Assembly (NCBI GenBank): GCA_963764345.1
Contig: CAVXSF010000033.1
Span: 9,868 to 73,867, forward strand
Source: DASQZK01 sp963764345
GTDB lineage: Bacteria > Bacteroidota > Bacteroidia > Bacteroidales > GCA-2748055
Length of the DNA: 64,000 bases
Direction of reading: 5' to 3'
The notes under the pieces: model-generated
Told to the model about the DNA's origin: nothing
Databases searched by the model: none
What the model saw: the letters and a program-made list of their open reading frames with translations, nothing else
Shown here: positions 51,101 to 60,134 of the stretch, piece after piece
How the letters are laid out: every line of letters begins with the position of its first letter
Position numbering within the stretch: the first letter of the stretch is position 1
Made by a program: the position numbers and the translations under genes

Positions 51101-51322
51101 TTCATCTTCGGTATCTCACCGCTGATCTTCGCCAAAGGCGCCGGAGCCATTGCCCGCCAGACCATCGGCTGGACAGTGTTCGGCGGCATGCTTGCGGCTA
51201 CCTTTATCGGAATATTTATGGTGCCTGTGTTGTTTGTAGTGATCACCCGACTGGCCTATGGGAAAAAGAAGCTTGCTCAACTAAAAAGAGAACACCGGCC
51301 CGGCGACGACTATCATGTCTGA
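48148..51322 (+). pseudogene. RND multidrug efflux pump (HAE-1/AcrB type), one-base frameshift
   Basis: The N-terminus (MIANTFIKRPNTAIVISLIL, then the pore-domain QNRVNTAMPQ) is in one frame and stops at 48510. The next frame begins LPDEVKNLGVTV. In AcrB relatives these are continuous (NRVNTAMPQLPDEV), so one extra G at about 48501-48502 breaks the gene. The rest is intact: GLVLAIGIVVDDAIIVVE (proton-relay Asp pair), LTPALCSLMLVPK, and LIGLAAKNAILIVEFAK. The full protein would be about 1058 residues. It exports drugs, dyes or bile-type compounds using the proton gradient. Confidence 0.88.
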
Positions 51323-51636
51323 TCATCCTGAGGCCTTATGTTTACAGGAATCATAAGTATTATCTAACCAGATCTTTTTCAGGTGTGTTCCTCTCAGAAC
51401 GTGTACCCCTGACAAAGCTGGCTCTATTTTCATTTTAATCTCCGATAAATTAAATTTGAAAAAGTTAATTGAAATGGGATATCAAAATTGTTGGTTTAAA
51501 TAAAGGTTCACGAAGCAAAAAGATATATGCCAGCTCTTTCCTGCTTGATTCGCTCCGGTGCATAACGCAGCCCTGGCTTAACCTGGGATCGTAATTTATA
51601 AAGAAGTATCTATGCGGCTTTCTTCTGAAAATAACA
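51323..51636. other. Intergenic region between efflux pump and LytTR regulator
   Basis: AT-rich, 314 bp. No gene or strong structure seen; likely contains the regulator promoter. Confidence 0.5.
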
Positions 51637-52480
51637 ATGAGTCCAACAAACGGAAATGATTTGAGATACGAGCTTACCGTCTCATTCAGCATCAGTCTCG
51701 CTCTTTTTCTGTTCGCCCTTTTTTTCCGCCCCTTCAATGCCTCCCAATATTTCACGGATAATGCCATTCTGTTCATGGCCGGTTTCGGAGGTATCAACTT
51801 TCTGTTCATGTCCATATTTATCAGCTTTATGCCACGAATCATGACGGATTGGTATTGGACCATTAACCGGGATCACAACCCCACCAATGCCACCCTGGCG
51901 CTTGTCTGGGTATTTGATACGGTGGCCTATGGTTTTTATATCCGTTACGTGGGCCAGGCTCCCGTCACAATGTTCCTTATGTTCAAGGTCGCTCTCCTGT
52001 GCCTGGGCGCCGTGGCAGTCTTAAAAGCTTTATATCTCAACGAGTCACTCAACCGCCAGATTTCACTTCTGAATGAAAAAATCATGAGGAACCAGGAAGT
52101 TATGGATCAGTTTGAGACCAATCACCGTAATGATGTCGTTGAAATTTATTCGGATAATCATTCGGAAAAAATATCAACAAGCATCCGGGACCTCATTTTA
52201 ATTAGATCGGCAGATAATTACGTTGAAATCATTTACATGGATGAAGGCAGAGACAGTCAAAAAACTTATTCGCAATACACTGAAAAATATGGAGTACCAC
52301 CTGGCAAAATATCAGAAATTCATTCGCTGCCACCGGTCCTATATTATCAACCTTGACTTTGTGGATAAACTGCTGAAGAAGTACAATATTTACAGTATCA
52401 GGGTGAAAGATCTGGATGAAGAACTTCCGGTCTCAAGACAATATCTGCTCAGGCTGCGGGAAGCCCTGGAAAAGGATTGA
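51637..52480 (+). pseudogene. Membrane LytTR-type transcriptional regulator, homopolymer frameshift
   Basis: The N-terminal half has about four membrane segments (SISLALFLFALFF, AILFMAGFGGINFLFMSIF, LVWVFDTVAYGFYI, FLMFKVALLCLGAVAVL). The C-terminal half is a LytTR DNA-binding domain: LILIRSADNYVEIIY, then after the break YQKFIRCHRSYIINLDFV. The frame is lost at the six-A run 52259-52264; five A would restore QKLIRNTLKN and the stop at 52478-52480. It follows the efflux operon on the same strand, so it may sense a compound in the membrane and control that operon. Confidence 0.82.
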
Positions 52481-52614
52481 TCTATTCCATCCCTTTATCC
52501 GGGATGAATCGCACCTGACTTTTTTAATTGCCTTCTATCCCAATTACATGTCGCCTGTCCTTATTTTTTGGACAAAACCGGCCCGGAGTTTAAAATTACC
52601 GGAAATTTTCATTT

Positions 52615-54093
52615 ATGAACGTTCTGCTTGTCAATCCCAAATATCCTGATACTTTCTGGAGTTTTACCCATGCTCTCCGTTTCATTTCAAAGCGGGCTGC
52701 ACATCCTCCACTGGGGCTGCTTACTGTGGCAGCTCTACTGCCATCTGAATGGACACGGAAAGTTGTCGATATGAATGTCAGCCGTTTAAATGACGAGGAA
52801 ATACTGGAAGCCGATTTCGTATTCATCAGTGCCATGTCGGTGCAACAATCCTCGGCCATCGAAGTTATTCAGAGATGCCGGTCATTGAAAACAAAAATCG
52901 TAGCCGGCGGACCACTTTTCACAGAGGAGTTTGAAAATTTTGACATGGTCGATCACCTTATTCTGAATGAAGCAGAGATCACCCTGCCCTTGTTCATCCA
53001 TGATCTGGAACAGGGTGAAGCCAGGAAAATATATCGGACCAGTGAATATGCCGATATCAGGCTTACACCCCCTCCCGATTATTCCCTGATCCCATTGTCG
53101 AAATATGTTTCACTCAGCATCCAGTATTCCCGAGGTTGTCCTTTTGACTGTGAATTTTGCGATATTACCGCCCTTTTTGGACACCGGGTCAGGACAAAAA
53201 CAAGCGATCAGATCATCAGTGAACTCGAAAATCTATACCTCAGTGGCTGGCGAAGCGGGATATTTTTTGTGGATGATAATTTTATCGGGAACAAATCAAA
53301 ACTAAAGCATGATTTACTCCCCGCCATTTCCCGATGGATGAAGGCTCATAAGTATCCCTTTACCTTCACAACGGAAGCATCAATCAATCTTTCCGACGAT
53401 AAAGAACTCATGACGCAGATGGTCAGTGCCGGTTTCTCAAAAGTATTTGTGGGAATAGAAACCCCCGACATTGCCTGTCTGACCGAATGCAATAAAGTTC
53501 AGAATTACAAAACGGATCTCCTGCAAAGTGTCAGAAAAATACAGTCGATGGGATTGGAAGTCTTCGGAGGTTTTATCGTCGGTTTCGATAATGATACCGA
53601 ATCCGTATTTAAAAAGCAGATCGATTTTATTCAGAAGAGTGGAATTGTTACTGCCATGGTCGGACTTCTGAATGCCCCGAAAAAAACCAGGCTTTATGAA
53701 AGGATGGAACAGGAAGGCCGGATCACAGGAGATTTTGAGGGAGACAACACCAATTTCTCCATGAATTTCCGGCCTAAGATGGATATGGGCAAATTACTGG
53801 AGGGTTATCATCAGATACTGGAAGGGATCTATTCCGGTAAAGCCTATTATACCCGGATTAAAACATACCTGAAAAACTTCAAACCCTCTCCCGGACACAA
53901 GAGAAAACTCACGATGAACAACCTTCTTGCCTTTGTAAAATCACTTTACCTCATCGGCCTGATGGATAAGACCAGGAGATATTACTGGCAACTTTTATTC
54001 TGGAGTTTGTTCAGAAAACCCTCGGCCTTTGCTTATGCCATAACGTACAGTATCCAGGGGTATCATTACCGCAAAATATACCTGGTTGACTGA
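52615..54093 (+). CDS. B12-binding-domain radical SAM protein (DUF4070 type)
   Basis: The 492-residue protein has an N-terminal B12-binding-like Rossmann domain (MNVLLVNPKYPDTFWSFTHA to about 145), a radical SAM domain with CxxxCxxC at Cys175, Cys179 and Cys182 (RGCPFDCEFCDI), and a C-terminal DUF4070-like helical region. Such enzymes usually carry out methylations or rearrangements using cobalamin and SAM; the substrate is not predictable. No signal peptide. The sequence HRVRTKTSDQII after the cluster is shared across the DUF4070 group. Confidence 0.9.
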   Translation: MNVLLVNPKYPDTFWSFTHALRFISKRAAHPPLGLLTVAALLPSEWTRKVVDMNVSRLNDEEILEADFVFISAMSVQQSSAIEVIQRCRSLKTKIVAGGPLFTEEFENFDMVDHLILNEAEITLPLFIHDLEQGEARKIYRTSEYADIRLTPPPDYSLIPLSKYVSLSIQYSRGCPFDCEFCDITALFGHRVRTKTSDQIISELENLYLSGWRSGIFFVDDNFIGNKSKLKHDLLPAISRWMKAHKYPFTFTTEASINLSDDKELMTQMVSAGFSKVFVGIETPDIACLTECNKVQNYKTDLLQSVRKIQSMGLEVFGGFIVGFDNDTESVFKKQIDFIQKSGIVTAMVGLLNAPKKTRLYERMEQEGRITGDFEGDNTNFSMNFRPKMDMGKLLEGYHQILEGIYSGKAYYTRIKTYLKNFKPSPGHKRKLTMNNLLAFVKSLYLIGLMDKTRRYYWQLLFWSLFRKPSAFAYAITYSIQGYHYRKIYLVD

Positions 54094-54095
54094 TC

Positions 54096-55499
54096 TTAGC
54101 TCCAGTCGCGGTCCCATGAATCCCGTTCGTTCCATTCATCTGTCGGGGCAAACAATTTCTCTCCCTTTCTCAGATGTTCTTTTGCAACGTCCTCATTGAG
54201 ATCGACACCCACGCCGGGTTTGTCGGGCACCGTAACATAGCCGTTCTTCACAAAAGGTTTATCGATGCCCGTCACCAGGTCTTCCCACCACGGATTATCG
54301 ACCGAATGATGTTCGAGAGCTATGAAATTTTCTGTTGCGGCCGCCGTATGCACTGCGCCGAGCCAGGTTATGGGCGATGATGCATGATGCAGGGCCATGG
54401 CAATGCCGTGTTCCTGTGCATAATCACCGATCCTTTTCGTTTCCAGGTATCCTCCTGCCGTCAGGGGATCGGGATGAACCATATCCACTGCCCTGTTCTC
54501 GATCAGGTCTTTAAAACCTTCCTTCAAATAGATATCTTCACCGGTAAGAGTTGGTACGTCGACCGATTCTGAAATTTCCTTCCACATATCCGTATACTGC
54601 CAGGGCACGAGGTCCTCGAGCCAGGCTACATTATAAGGTTCATAAGCTTTAGCCAGCCGTATCATGCTGTTTACGCCCATGTGCCCGATGTGGTCGATGG
54701 CTACCGGGATTTCCCATCCTATGGTATCGCGGACAAGGGCAAGGTACTTCACAAGTTCGGCTGTCCCTTTATCGGTAATCTGAACCCGGGTGAAAGGGTG
54801 CCTGGTTAAACCATAGGTACCGGGAGTCTGGCTCCATCCCTGCAAATCGCCCCAGGGTTCGGTATTGTTTAACGTTCCGGGGATATCTTTAATCAGACCG
54901 ATACCCACATCCATTTTCATGAAAGTAAATCCCATATTGAGGCGGCCTCTCATTTTTTCGGCAAAAAGTTCCGGATCCTTTTCCGTGGGTGTATCCACAT
55001 AAACCCTGACTTTATCGCGGTATTTCCCTCCCAGCAGCTGGTAAAGAGGCACATTGTAGGCTTTGCCCGTAAGATCCCAGAGGGCTGTCTCAACGCCGGA
55101 GACACCTCCGCCCTGCCTGCCATGATTCCCAAATTGTTTAATGATCCTGAAAATCTTTTCAACATTGCAGGGGTTTTCACCAAGGATCCGGCTTTTCAGC
55201 ATCAGGGCGTAACGTTTGTCGGCGCCGTCACGCACGTCGCCGAGGCCGTATAAGCCCTGGTTGGTATAGATCTTCACGATCGGGACACGGCCTACCTCGG
55301 CAATCCGCATATCTGTAATCTTCAGGTCTGAAGGCCCCGAATACCTGTTTACATTCTGGGTGGCATATTCGAGCTGAGCTTCCAGCGGAGACGACATCAT
55401 CATACCGCCAAGGCTGAGACCGGAAAGACCGGCCAGTTTCATGAATGACCTCCGGTCGAACCCGGATTTCCGGTTTTTTTTGTTATCTGAATCTGACAT
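54096..55499 (-). CDS. Exported enolase-superfamily acid-sugar dehydratase (mandelate racemase/MLE type)
   Basis: The 467-residue protein begins with a Tat-type signal (DRRSFMKLAGLSGLSLGGMM), unusual for this normally cytoplasmic family. The barrel motifs are present: TFMKMDVG (Lys-type base region), PVAIDHIGHM and WLEDLVPW and LTGEDIY (metal-ligand Asp, Glu, Glu) and MALHHASSPI (His). It fits the galactonate/rhamnonate-dehydratase subgroup, which dehydrates aldonic acids to 2-keto-3-deoxy acids. A weaker CAAACGTT site lies just upstream (about 55524-55532). The next genes, on the other strand, are a transporter and an exported RraA-like protein, so a short acid-sugar pathway is likely. Confidence 0.85.
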   Translation of the reverse strand: MSDSDNKKNRKSGFDRRSFMKLAGLSGLSLGGMMMSSPLEAQLEYATQNVNRYSGPSDLKITDMRIAEVGRVPIVKIYTNQGLYGLGDVRDGADKRYALMLKSRILGENPCNVEKIFRIIKQFGNHGRQGGGVSGVETALWDLTGKAYNVPLYQLLGGKYRDKVRVYVDTPTEKDPELFAEKMRGRLNMGFTFMKMDVGIGLIKDIPGTLNNTEPWGDLQGWSQTPGTYGLTRHPFTRVQITDKGTAELVKYLALVRDTIGWEIPVAIDHIGHMGVNSMIRLAKAYEPYNVAWLEDLVPWQYTDMWKEISESVDVPTLTGEDIYLKEGFKDLIENRAVDMVHPDPLTAGGYLETKRIGDYAQEHGIAMALHHASSPITWLGAVHTAAATENFIALEHHSVDNPWWEDLVTGIDKPFVKNGYVTVPDKPGVGVDLNEDVAKEHLRKGEKLFAPTDEWNERDSWDRDWS

Positions 55500-55715
55500 G
55501 GCTGTGTCTGATTTTAAAGGTTAGAACGTTTGAATTCAAGAGTACATTTATAAAAGCTTAAAAAGAATATTAAAATTTTCTTTTAAAGTTAAAGAATCAG
55601 AATTAAATTCGGGACTATCTGTGAACGAAATATTCCTACTCAAAGAATCCGGAACAGGGTGAAGAACTGGAAATGTGGAATGAAAGTCCGGAGATCGTTA
55701 AACAAGACTACTGAC

Positions 55716-57053
55716 ATGAACAGAAAGAAACTGTACCGGACACTGTTATGGATCTCTGTTTTTTTAGCCCTTAGCACCGTCCTTACCCTTATTTTCCATC
55801 TCCCTGCTTTCACCGGACCGTTGTTGATCCTGTTTTTCGTCACGCTGGCCTTCAGCGTACGCGGCAATGAATTTCTGAAGGGATTCTCCTACACGATCAT
55901 GATCTTTGCCGCGGTGACCATCGCCATGTTTTACCCGGGACTGTTCACCCGCTGGGGGCATTTCGAGCTGAAGATCCTGATCGTCCCCCTTCTTCAGATC
56001 ATCATGTTCGGCATGGGATCTCAGATGAGTTTCAAGGATTTTGCAGCGGTAGTCAGGATGCCTAAGGGCGTTATCCTGGGCCTGGCATGCCAGTTCACCA
56101 TTATGCCCTTCGTGGGTTATATCATCGCCACTACCTTTGGTTTCCCTCCCGAAATTGCAGCCGGCATCATCCTGATCGGGTCATCGCCCAGCGGACTGGC
56201 TTCCAATGTGATGTCATTCATTGCCAAAGCCAACCTTGCCCTTTCCGTAACTCTCACAGCCTTTGCCACCATGCTGGCACCTCTCATCACTCCCACCCTG
56301 ATGAAGTTCCTGGCCGGACAGTTTGTTCCGGTGGATTTCTGGAGTATGATGCTGGGCATCATTAACATTGTTATCCTGCCCATTATTGCCGGACTGATTT
56401 TCAATGCTATCGCCTACGGAAAGGAAAAAAGCAAAAGCATTATCGTACAGATGTCCGTATATTTTCTGATCATTTTGCTGAAGAATTATATTCTCTATTC
56501 TACCAGCGATATCGGGATGAAAGCAACGGAATACCAGTTTGTTAAGGATCTTTTCTGGTTTCTTCTGCTCCCGGCAGCAGGCTCATGGCTGTTCAAATCC
56601 GTTGCAGCGGGAAGACACGCATTTCTTGACCGCCTCCTTGCCTTTTTCTCCATGGCCGGTATCGGGGTGATCATCACCATCATTACGGCGGCAGGGCGCG
56701 ACAGCCTCCTGGAGATCGGACTGCTGCTCCTTTTCGCCAGTCTTATTCACAATATTTCAGGCTATTTTCTTGGCTACTGGATCTGCCGCTTTGCCCGTAT
56801 GGATGAGAATTCCTGCCGGACCATCGCACTTGAAGTGGGCATGCAGAACGGGGGGCTGGCGTCGGGCATTGCCCTGCAAATGGGCAAAGTAGCTACCATC
56901 GGGCTGGCACCGGCGGTCTTCGGCCCGCTGATGAACATCACCGGCTCATCACTGGCTACATGGTGGAGAGGTAAGCCCGTTGTTGAAAAAGAAACAATAA
57001 TGAATGACACACAAGAAATAGAAAGAAAACATCATAAACCTTCATCATCATGA
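55716..57053 (+). CDS. Bile acid:sodium symporter (BASS)-family transporter
   Basis: ATG at 55716 is used; an in-frame start at 55659 would add 19 charged residues. The 445-residue protein has about ten membrane segments and the BASS motifs GMGSQMSFKDF, GIILIGSSPSGLASNVMSF and EVGMQNGGLASGIAL. Such transporters carry organic acids with sodium, so uptake of the acid-sugar product is plausible. Its stop overlaps the next start by 4 bases (ATGA at 57050-57053), a sign of coupled translation. Confidence 0.88.
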   Translation: MNRKKLYRTLLWISVFLALSTVLTLIFHLPAFTGPLLILFFVTLAFSVRGNEFLKGFSYTIMIFAAVTIAMFYPGLFTRWGHFELKILIVPLLQIIMFGMGSQMSFKDFAAVVRMPKGVILGLACQFTIMPFVGYIIATTFGFPPEIAAGIILIGSSPSGLASNVMSFIAKANLALSVTLTAFATMLAPLITPTLMKFLAGQFVPVDFWSMMLGIINIVILPIIAGLIFNAIAYGKEKSKSIIVQMSVYFLIILLKNYILYSTSDIGMKATEYQFVKDLFWFLLLPAAGSWLFKSVAAGRHAFLDRLLAFFSMAGIGVIITIITAAGRDSLLEIGLLLLFASLIHNISGYFLGYWICRFARMDENSCRTIALEVGMQNGGLASGIALQMGKVATIGLAPAVFGPLMNITGSSLATWWRGKPVVEKETIMNDTQEIERKHHKPSSS

Positions 57054-57976
57054 AAAAAACCGCACTAATCCTTTTGGCTCTGGCGAGTCTTCCGCTCACC
57101 CAACTCTTTTCCCAGTTTTTTGACACAAAAAATGAACTCACCTACTATACACAGGAATGGAAAGGAGAGCGCTTTCCTGACGGCCGGCCAAAAGTGCCGG
57201 ACAATATCCTCGAACGCATGAAGAATGTTTCCCTTGAAGAAGCCTGGGGTATCCTCCGGTCGAAAGGGTATTCCAATCAGTTTGCCGGAGACTGGACGAT
57301 CCTTCATGATGACCAGGTGATGGTTGGCCGTGCGCTTACAGCCTCCTACCTGCCCAAGAGGCCGGAACTTTCCGACAGGCTCACCGAAAAAGGTCATGAG
57401 GAAGGGCGTATCGGGGCTATGAACTCCTGGCCGATCGATGCCTTGCAAAAAGGAGATGTTTACGTTGCCAACTGTTTCGGCAAAGTCAAAGACGGCACCC
57501 TCATTGGGGATAACCTGGGAAATGCCATCTATGCCAATTCGGGCAATGGTGTAGTGTTTGATGCCGGCGCGCGTGATATGGAAGGTCTTGCAGAAATCGA
57601 AGGATTCAACGCATGGGTCAGAGGCTGGGATCCCTCCTACCTCCAGGAAACCATGCTTATGGGTATCAATATCCCGATACGTATCGGCGAAGCCACCGTT
57701 TTTCCGGGAGATGTGGTACTGGCAAAGAAAGAGGGCGTACTGTTCATCCCTGCCCATCTTGCAGAAGAGGTGGTGATCCGTTCCGAATTCATCATGCTGA
57801 AGGATAAGTTCGGACACCAGATGCTTCGTGAGGGTAAATACACACCCGGCCAGATCGACGGACGCTGGAGCGATGAGATCAAGGACGCTTTCCTGAAATG
57901 GATCGATAAACACCCGGAGGAGCTGCCGATGAGCAGGGAAGAGCTGGATGATTTTTTGAAGGATAGGACGTGGTAG
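57050..57976 (+). CDS. Exported RraA-like protein (HMG/CHA aldolase-like family)
   Basis: The 308-residue protein has a clear signal peptide (MKKTALILLALASLPLTQLFSQ). The RraA fold is shown by GDVYVANCFGKVKDGTLIGD, NSGNGVVFDAGARDMEG and the closing GDVVLAKKEGVLFIPA. Characterised relatives are class II aldolases for 4-hydroxy-4-methyl-2-oxoglutarate or oxaloacetate decarboxylases. Export of such a protein is unusual; the neighbouring enolase-family enzyme is exported too, so both may act on an acid sugar in the periplasm. Its stop codon abuts a tandem octamer array. Confidence 0.87.
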   Translation: MKKTALILLALASLPLTQLFSQFFDTKNELTYYTQEWKGERFPDGRPKVPDNILERMKNVSLEEAWGILRSKGYSNQFAGDWTILHDDQVMVGRALTASYLPKRPELSDRLTEKGHEEGRIGAMNSWPIDALQKGDVYVANCFGKVKDGTLIGDNLGNAIYANSGNGVVFDAGARDMEGLAEIEGFNAWVRGWDPSYLQETMLMGINIPIRIGEATVFPGDVVLAKKEGVLFIPAHLAEEVVIRSEFIMLKDKFGHQMLREGKYTPGQIDGRWSDEIKDAFLKWIDKHPEELPMSREELDDFLKDRTW

Positions 57977-58127
57977 GGAGTTAGGGAGTTATGGAGTTAG
58001 GGAGTGAGGGATTTAGGGATTTAGGGATTTAGGGATTTAGGGATTTAGGGATTTAGGGATTTAGGGATTTAGGGATTTAGGGATTTAGGGATTTAGGGAG
58101 TTAGGGAGTTAGGGAGTTAGGGAGTTG
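57974..58127 (+). repeat. Tandem octamer array, units GGGATTTA and GGGAGTTA
   Basis: Around 18 units begin at the TAG stop of the RraA-like gene. The pattern GGGA(G/T)T(T/G)A is shared with the array at 39835. Confidence 0.9.
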
Positions 58128-58203
58128 AGTTGTTGAGTGTGAGTTGAGTTGTTGAGTTGTTTAGTTGTTTAGTTGTTTAGTTGTTTAGTTGTTTAGTTGT
58201 TGA
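58128..58203 (+). repeat. TTGTTTAG/TTGAGTTG short tandem repeats
   Basis: Runs of GTTGTTTA and GTTGAGTT follow the octamer array. Their reverse complement occurs at 40056-40104. Confidence 0.85.
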
Positions 58204-58217
58204 ATTCCTCCCCTAAT

Positions 58218-58300
58218 AATCTGTGTAATCTGTGCAATCTGTGGTGATACCCCCTCTGAATTAAACTCTCCCCCATTCAATCTGTGCAATCTGTGGTGAA
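58218..58300 (+). repeat. AATCTGTG(C/T) repeats
   Basis: Copies of AATCTGTGCAATCTGTGGTG at 58218-58247 and 58278-58300, related to a shorter copy near 40114. Confidence 0.85.
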
Positions 58301-58732
58301 AAATATGAAAAGGCAAAGTGTCTCAAGTACTCCCGGAATTAAGTCTTCCCAAATGCCGGAGGAAGCTAACCGAAGGCTTACACTTAAAGTATTATATGTT
58401 TCTAATGAAACTCCAGAGTTCTTCATCCGGGGAGGATCAGTTCACCCTACGGGTAAAAACAACACCTGACTTTACCCGTTAATCAAATAAAATGCTTATT
58501 TTCAATTATTTATTGAACTAAGAACAGGTGTGTGCTACTGCCCGTGCAGCACACACAGGCGGCACATTATATGTCTGGCCTTTTGCGGTTAATATAAATA
58601 AGTTCTAAATTAGCCTACACAATGAATGATTGTCTGCAGATTTTAAGGTCGTTACAGCCCGTACCGCTGAACCGTGAAATAGCAATATACACAAACACAA
58701 AATGCCAAAACCATAAATAAGGAGAAACGAAA
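58301..58732. other. Intergenic region with hairpins
   Basis: A 9-bp hairpin (ACGGGTAAA/TTTACCCGT, 58449-58479) and another (GTGTGTGCT/AGCACACAC, around 58527-58556) are present. No gene I can support; a 61-codon frame at 58284-58469 crosses the repeats. Confidence 0.6.
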
Positions 58733-59149
58733 ATGAAAAAAACAACATTGATTTTAGCAGTAATCACTTTAAGCATTGCAATGTTTTCTTGTGGAAATAA
58801 CACAAACAACAAATCTACCACTGAAAAGAAATCCGATACTAAAGAAATTACCATGGATGATTTAGCAGGCGAATGGGAGTGTACAGATATTACAAATGGA
58901 TTAAGCCATATGGAGAATATTGCCAAAATGCAACCACATATTATATTTAATAATGAAAATGAAATTCTCTCAAAAATGAAGTTACCCGATGGCAGTTTTG
59001 TTTCTCAGAAAGTTGGTTCATTTAGCATTGAAGGGGGAAAAATCGTATCCAAACTTTATGAAAAAAGCCCTTATATGGAAAATAATAAATTAATAATAGA
59101 TAATCCCTCAGAAGATAATAAACTGATTTATGATAAAATAAATAAGTAA
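58733..59149 (+). CDS. Lipocalin-like lipoprotein, unknown function
   Basis: The 138-residue protein has a lipobox (MFSC, Cys20). The mature part (DDLAGEWECTDITNG to GSFSIEGGKIVSKLY) looks like a short lipocalin-type beta-barrel domain. A strong Shine-Dalgarno AAGGAG sits 8 bases before the ATG, unlike the genes to its left. It is AT-rich relative to them and is 13 bp before the OmpA-family gene, so the two are one transcript. Function unknown. Confidence 0.75.
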   Translation: MKKTTLILAVITLSIAMFSCGNNTNNKSTTEKKSDTKEITMDDLAGEWECTDITNGLSHMENIAKMQPHIIFNNENEILSKMKLPDGSFVSQKVGSFSIEGGKIVSKLYEKSPYMENNKLIIDNPSEDNKLIYDKINK

Positions 59150-59162
59150 AGGAGACTATAAA

Positions 59163-60134
59163 ATGAAAAATGTAACATTAGTTTTAGCAGTAGCTTTATT
59201 AATAGTTTCAACAAATCTTTTTGCACAAAGGAAAACAGATATTGAAGGTAGTAAAGATTATCCTCTGGTGTCAAGATTTGAAGGTTCTGTTATCGAGTAT
59301 TATAAAGATACAAAATGGGATACTTACAAATTACCCGTTTATGAAGATAACATAACACAACCAAATTATAAAAATCCTGTCACTTTAGAAGGAGAAGTTA
59401 TCAGAACTCAATATTCTGTACCATCTGACAATAATCCTTCTTATGTTATGAAGAACTTCGAAAAAGCGTTTACTTCAAAGAATTACAAAATTCTTTTAGA
59501 AGGAAAACCCGGAGAAGGAATTGAAGAAGGACCGGCTGGTTTCAACGGAGATTTTTACGGTAGTCAGAAAGCTTTAAATCTTGACAAGTTCAGATATGCT
59601 TATGAACCAACCGGAGATGGCGATAAAGCAATAATTGTTGCAAAAACAAATAAAGATGGAAAGGCTATTTATATTGTAGAAGTAATAGGTGCTTTTTCTA
59701 ATACAACATTAATAACTCAGGATGTAATAGAAGTTGAGGAAGCAGAAACAGGAAAGGTTACGGCTTTAGATATTAATAAAGACATAACATCAAACGGGCA
59801 CATTGCTATTTACGATATTCACTTCGATACAGGGAAATCAACATTAAAAACAGAATCGGCAGAAGCATTAAAAAATATTGCAGAATTTTTAAACGGTCAT
59901 CCTTCAAAGAAATTTTTAATTGTTGGGCATACTGATAATGTAGGAAATTTTGATGCTAACTTAAAACTATCAAAAGATAGAGCAGATGCTGTTTTGAATG
60001 AATTAGTGACAAATCATTCAGTAAAAGCTGAGCAATTACAAGCCTATGGAGACGGTTCTACAGCTCCTGTTGCGAGTAATTCAACTGAAACCGGAAAAGC
60101 AAAAAACAGAAGAGTTGAAATCGTAGAACTATAA
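59163..60134 (+). CDS. OmpA-family peptidoglycan-binding protein (DUF4892-like N-terminus)
   Basis: The 323-residue protein has a signal peptide (MKNVTLVLAVALLIVSTNLFAQ). The N-terminal 170 residues (KDYPLVSRFEGSVIEYYKD) resemble DUF4892. The C-terminus is an OmpA domain (IYDIHFDTGKSTLK, LIVGHTDNVGNFDANLKLSKDRA, RRVEI) that binds peptidoglycan. Shine-Dalgarno AAAGGAG lies 8 bases upstream. AT-rich, like the lipoprotein before it, suggesting both arrived by transfer. Confidence 0.88.
   Translation: MKNVTLVLAVALLIVSTNLFAQRKTDIEGSKDYPLVSRFEGSVIEYYKDTKWDTYKLPVYEDNITQPNYKNPVTLEGEVIRTQYSVPSDNNPSYVMKNFEKAFTSKNYKILLEGKPGEGIEEGPAGFNGDFYGSQKALNLDKFRYAYEPTGDGDKAIIVAKTNKDGKAIYIVEVIGAFSNTTLITQDVIEVEEAETGKVTALDINKDITSNGHIAIYDIHFDTGKSTLKTESAEALKNIAEFLNGHPSKKFLIVGHTDNVGNFDANLKLSKDRADAVLNELVTNHSVKAEQLQAYGDGSTAPVASNSTETGKAKNRRVEIVEL

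Noticed and set aside
57065..57913. Minus-strand 282-codon frame opposite RraA-like gene
   Set aside because: Opposite a clear coding sequence with a signal peptide; shadow.
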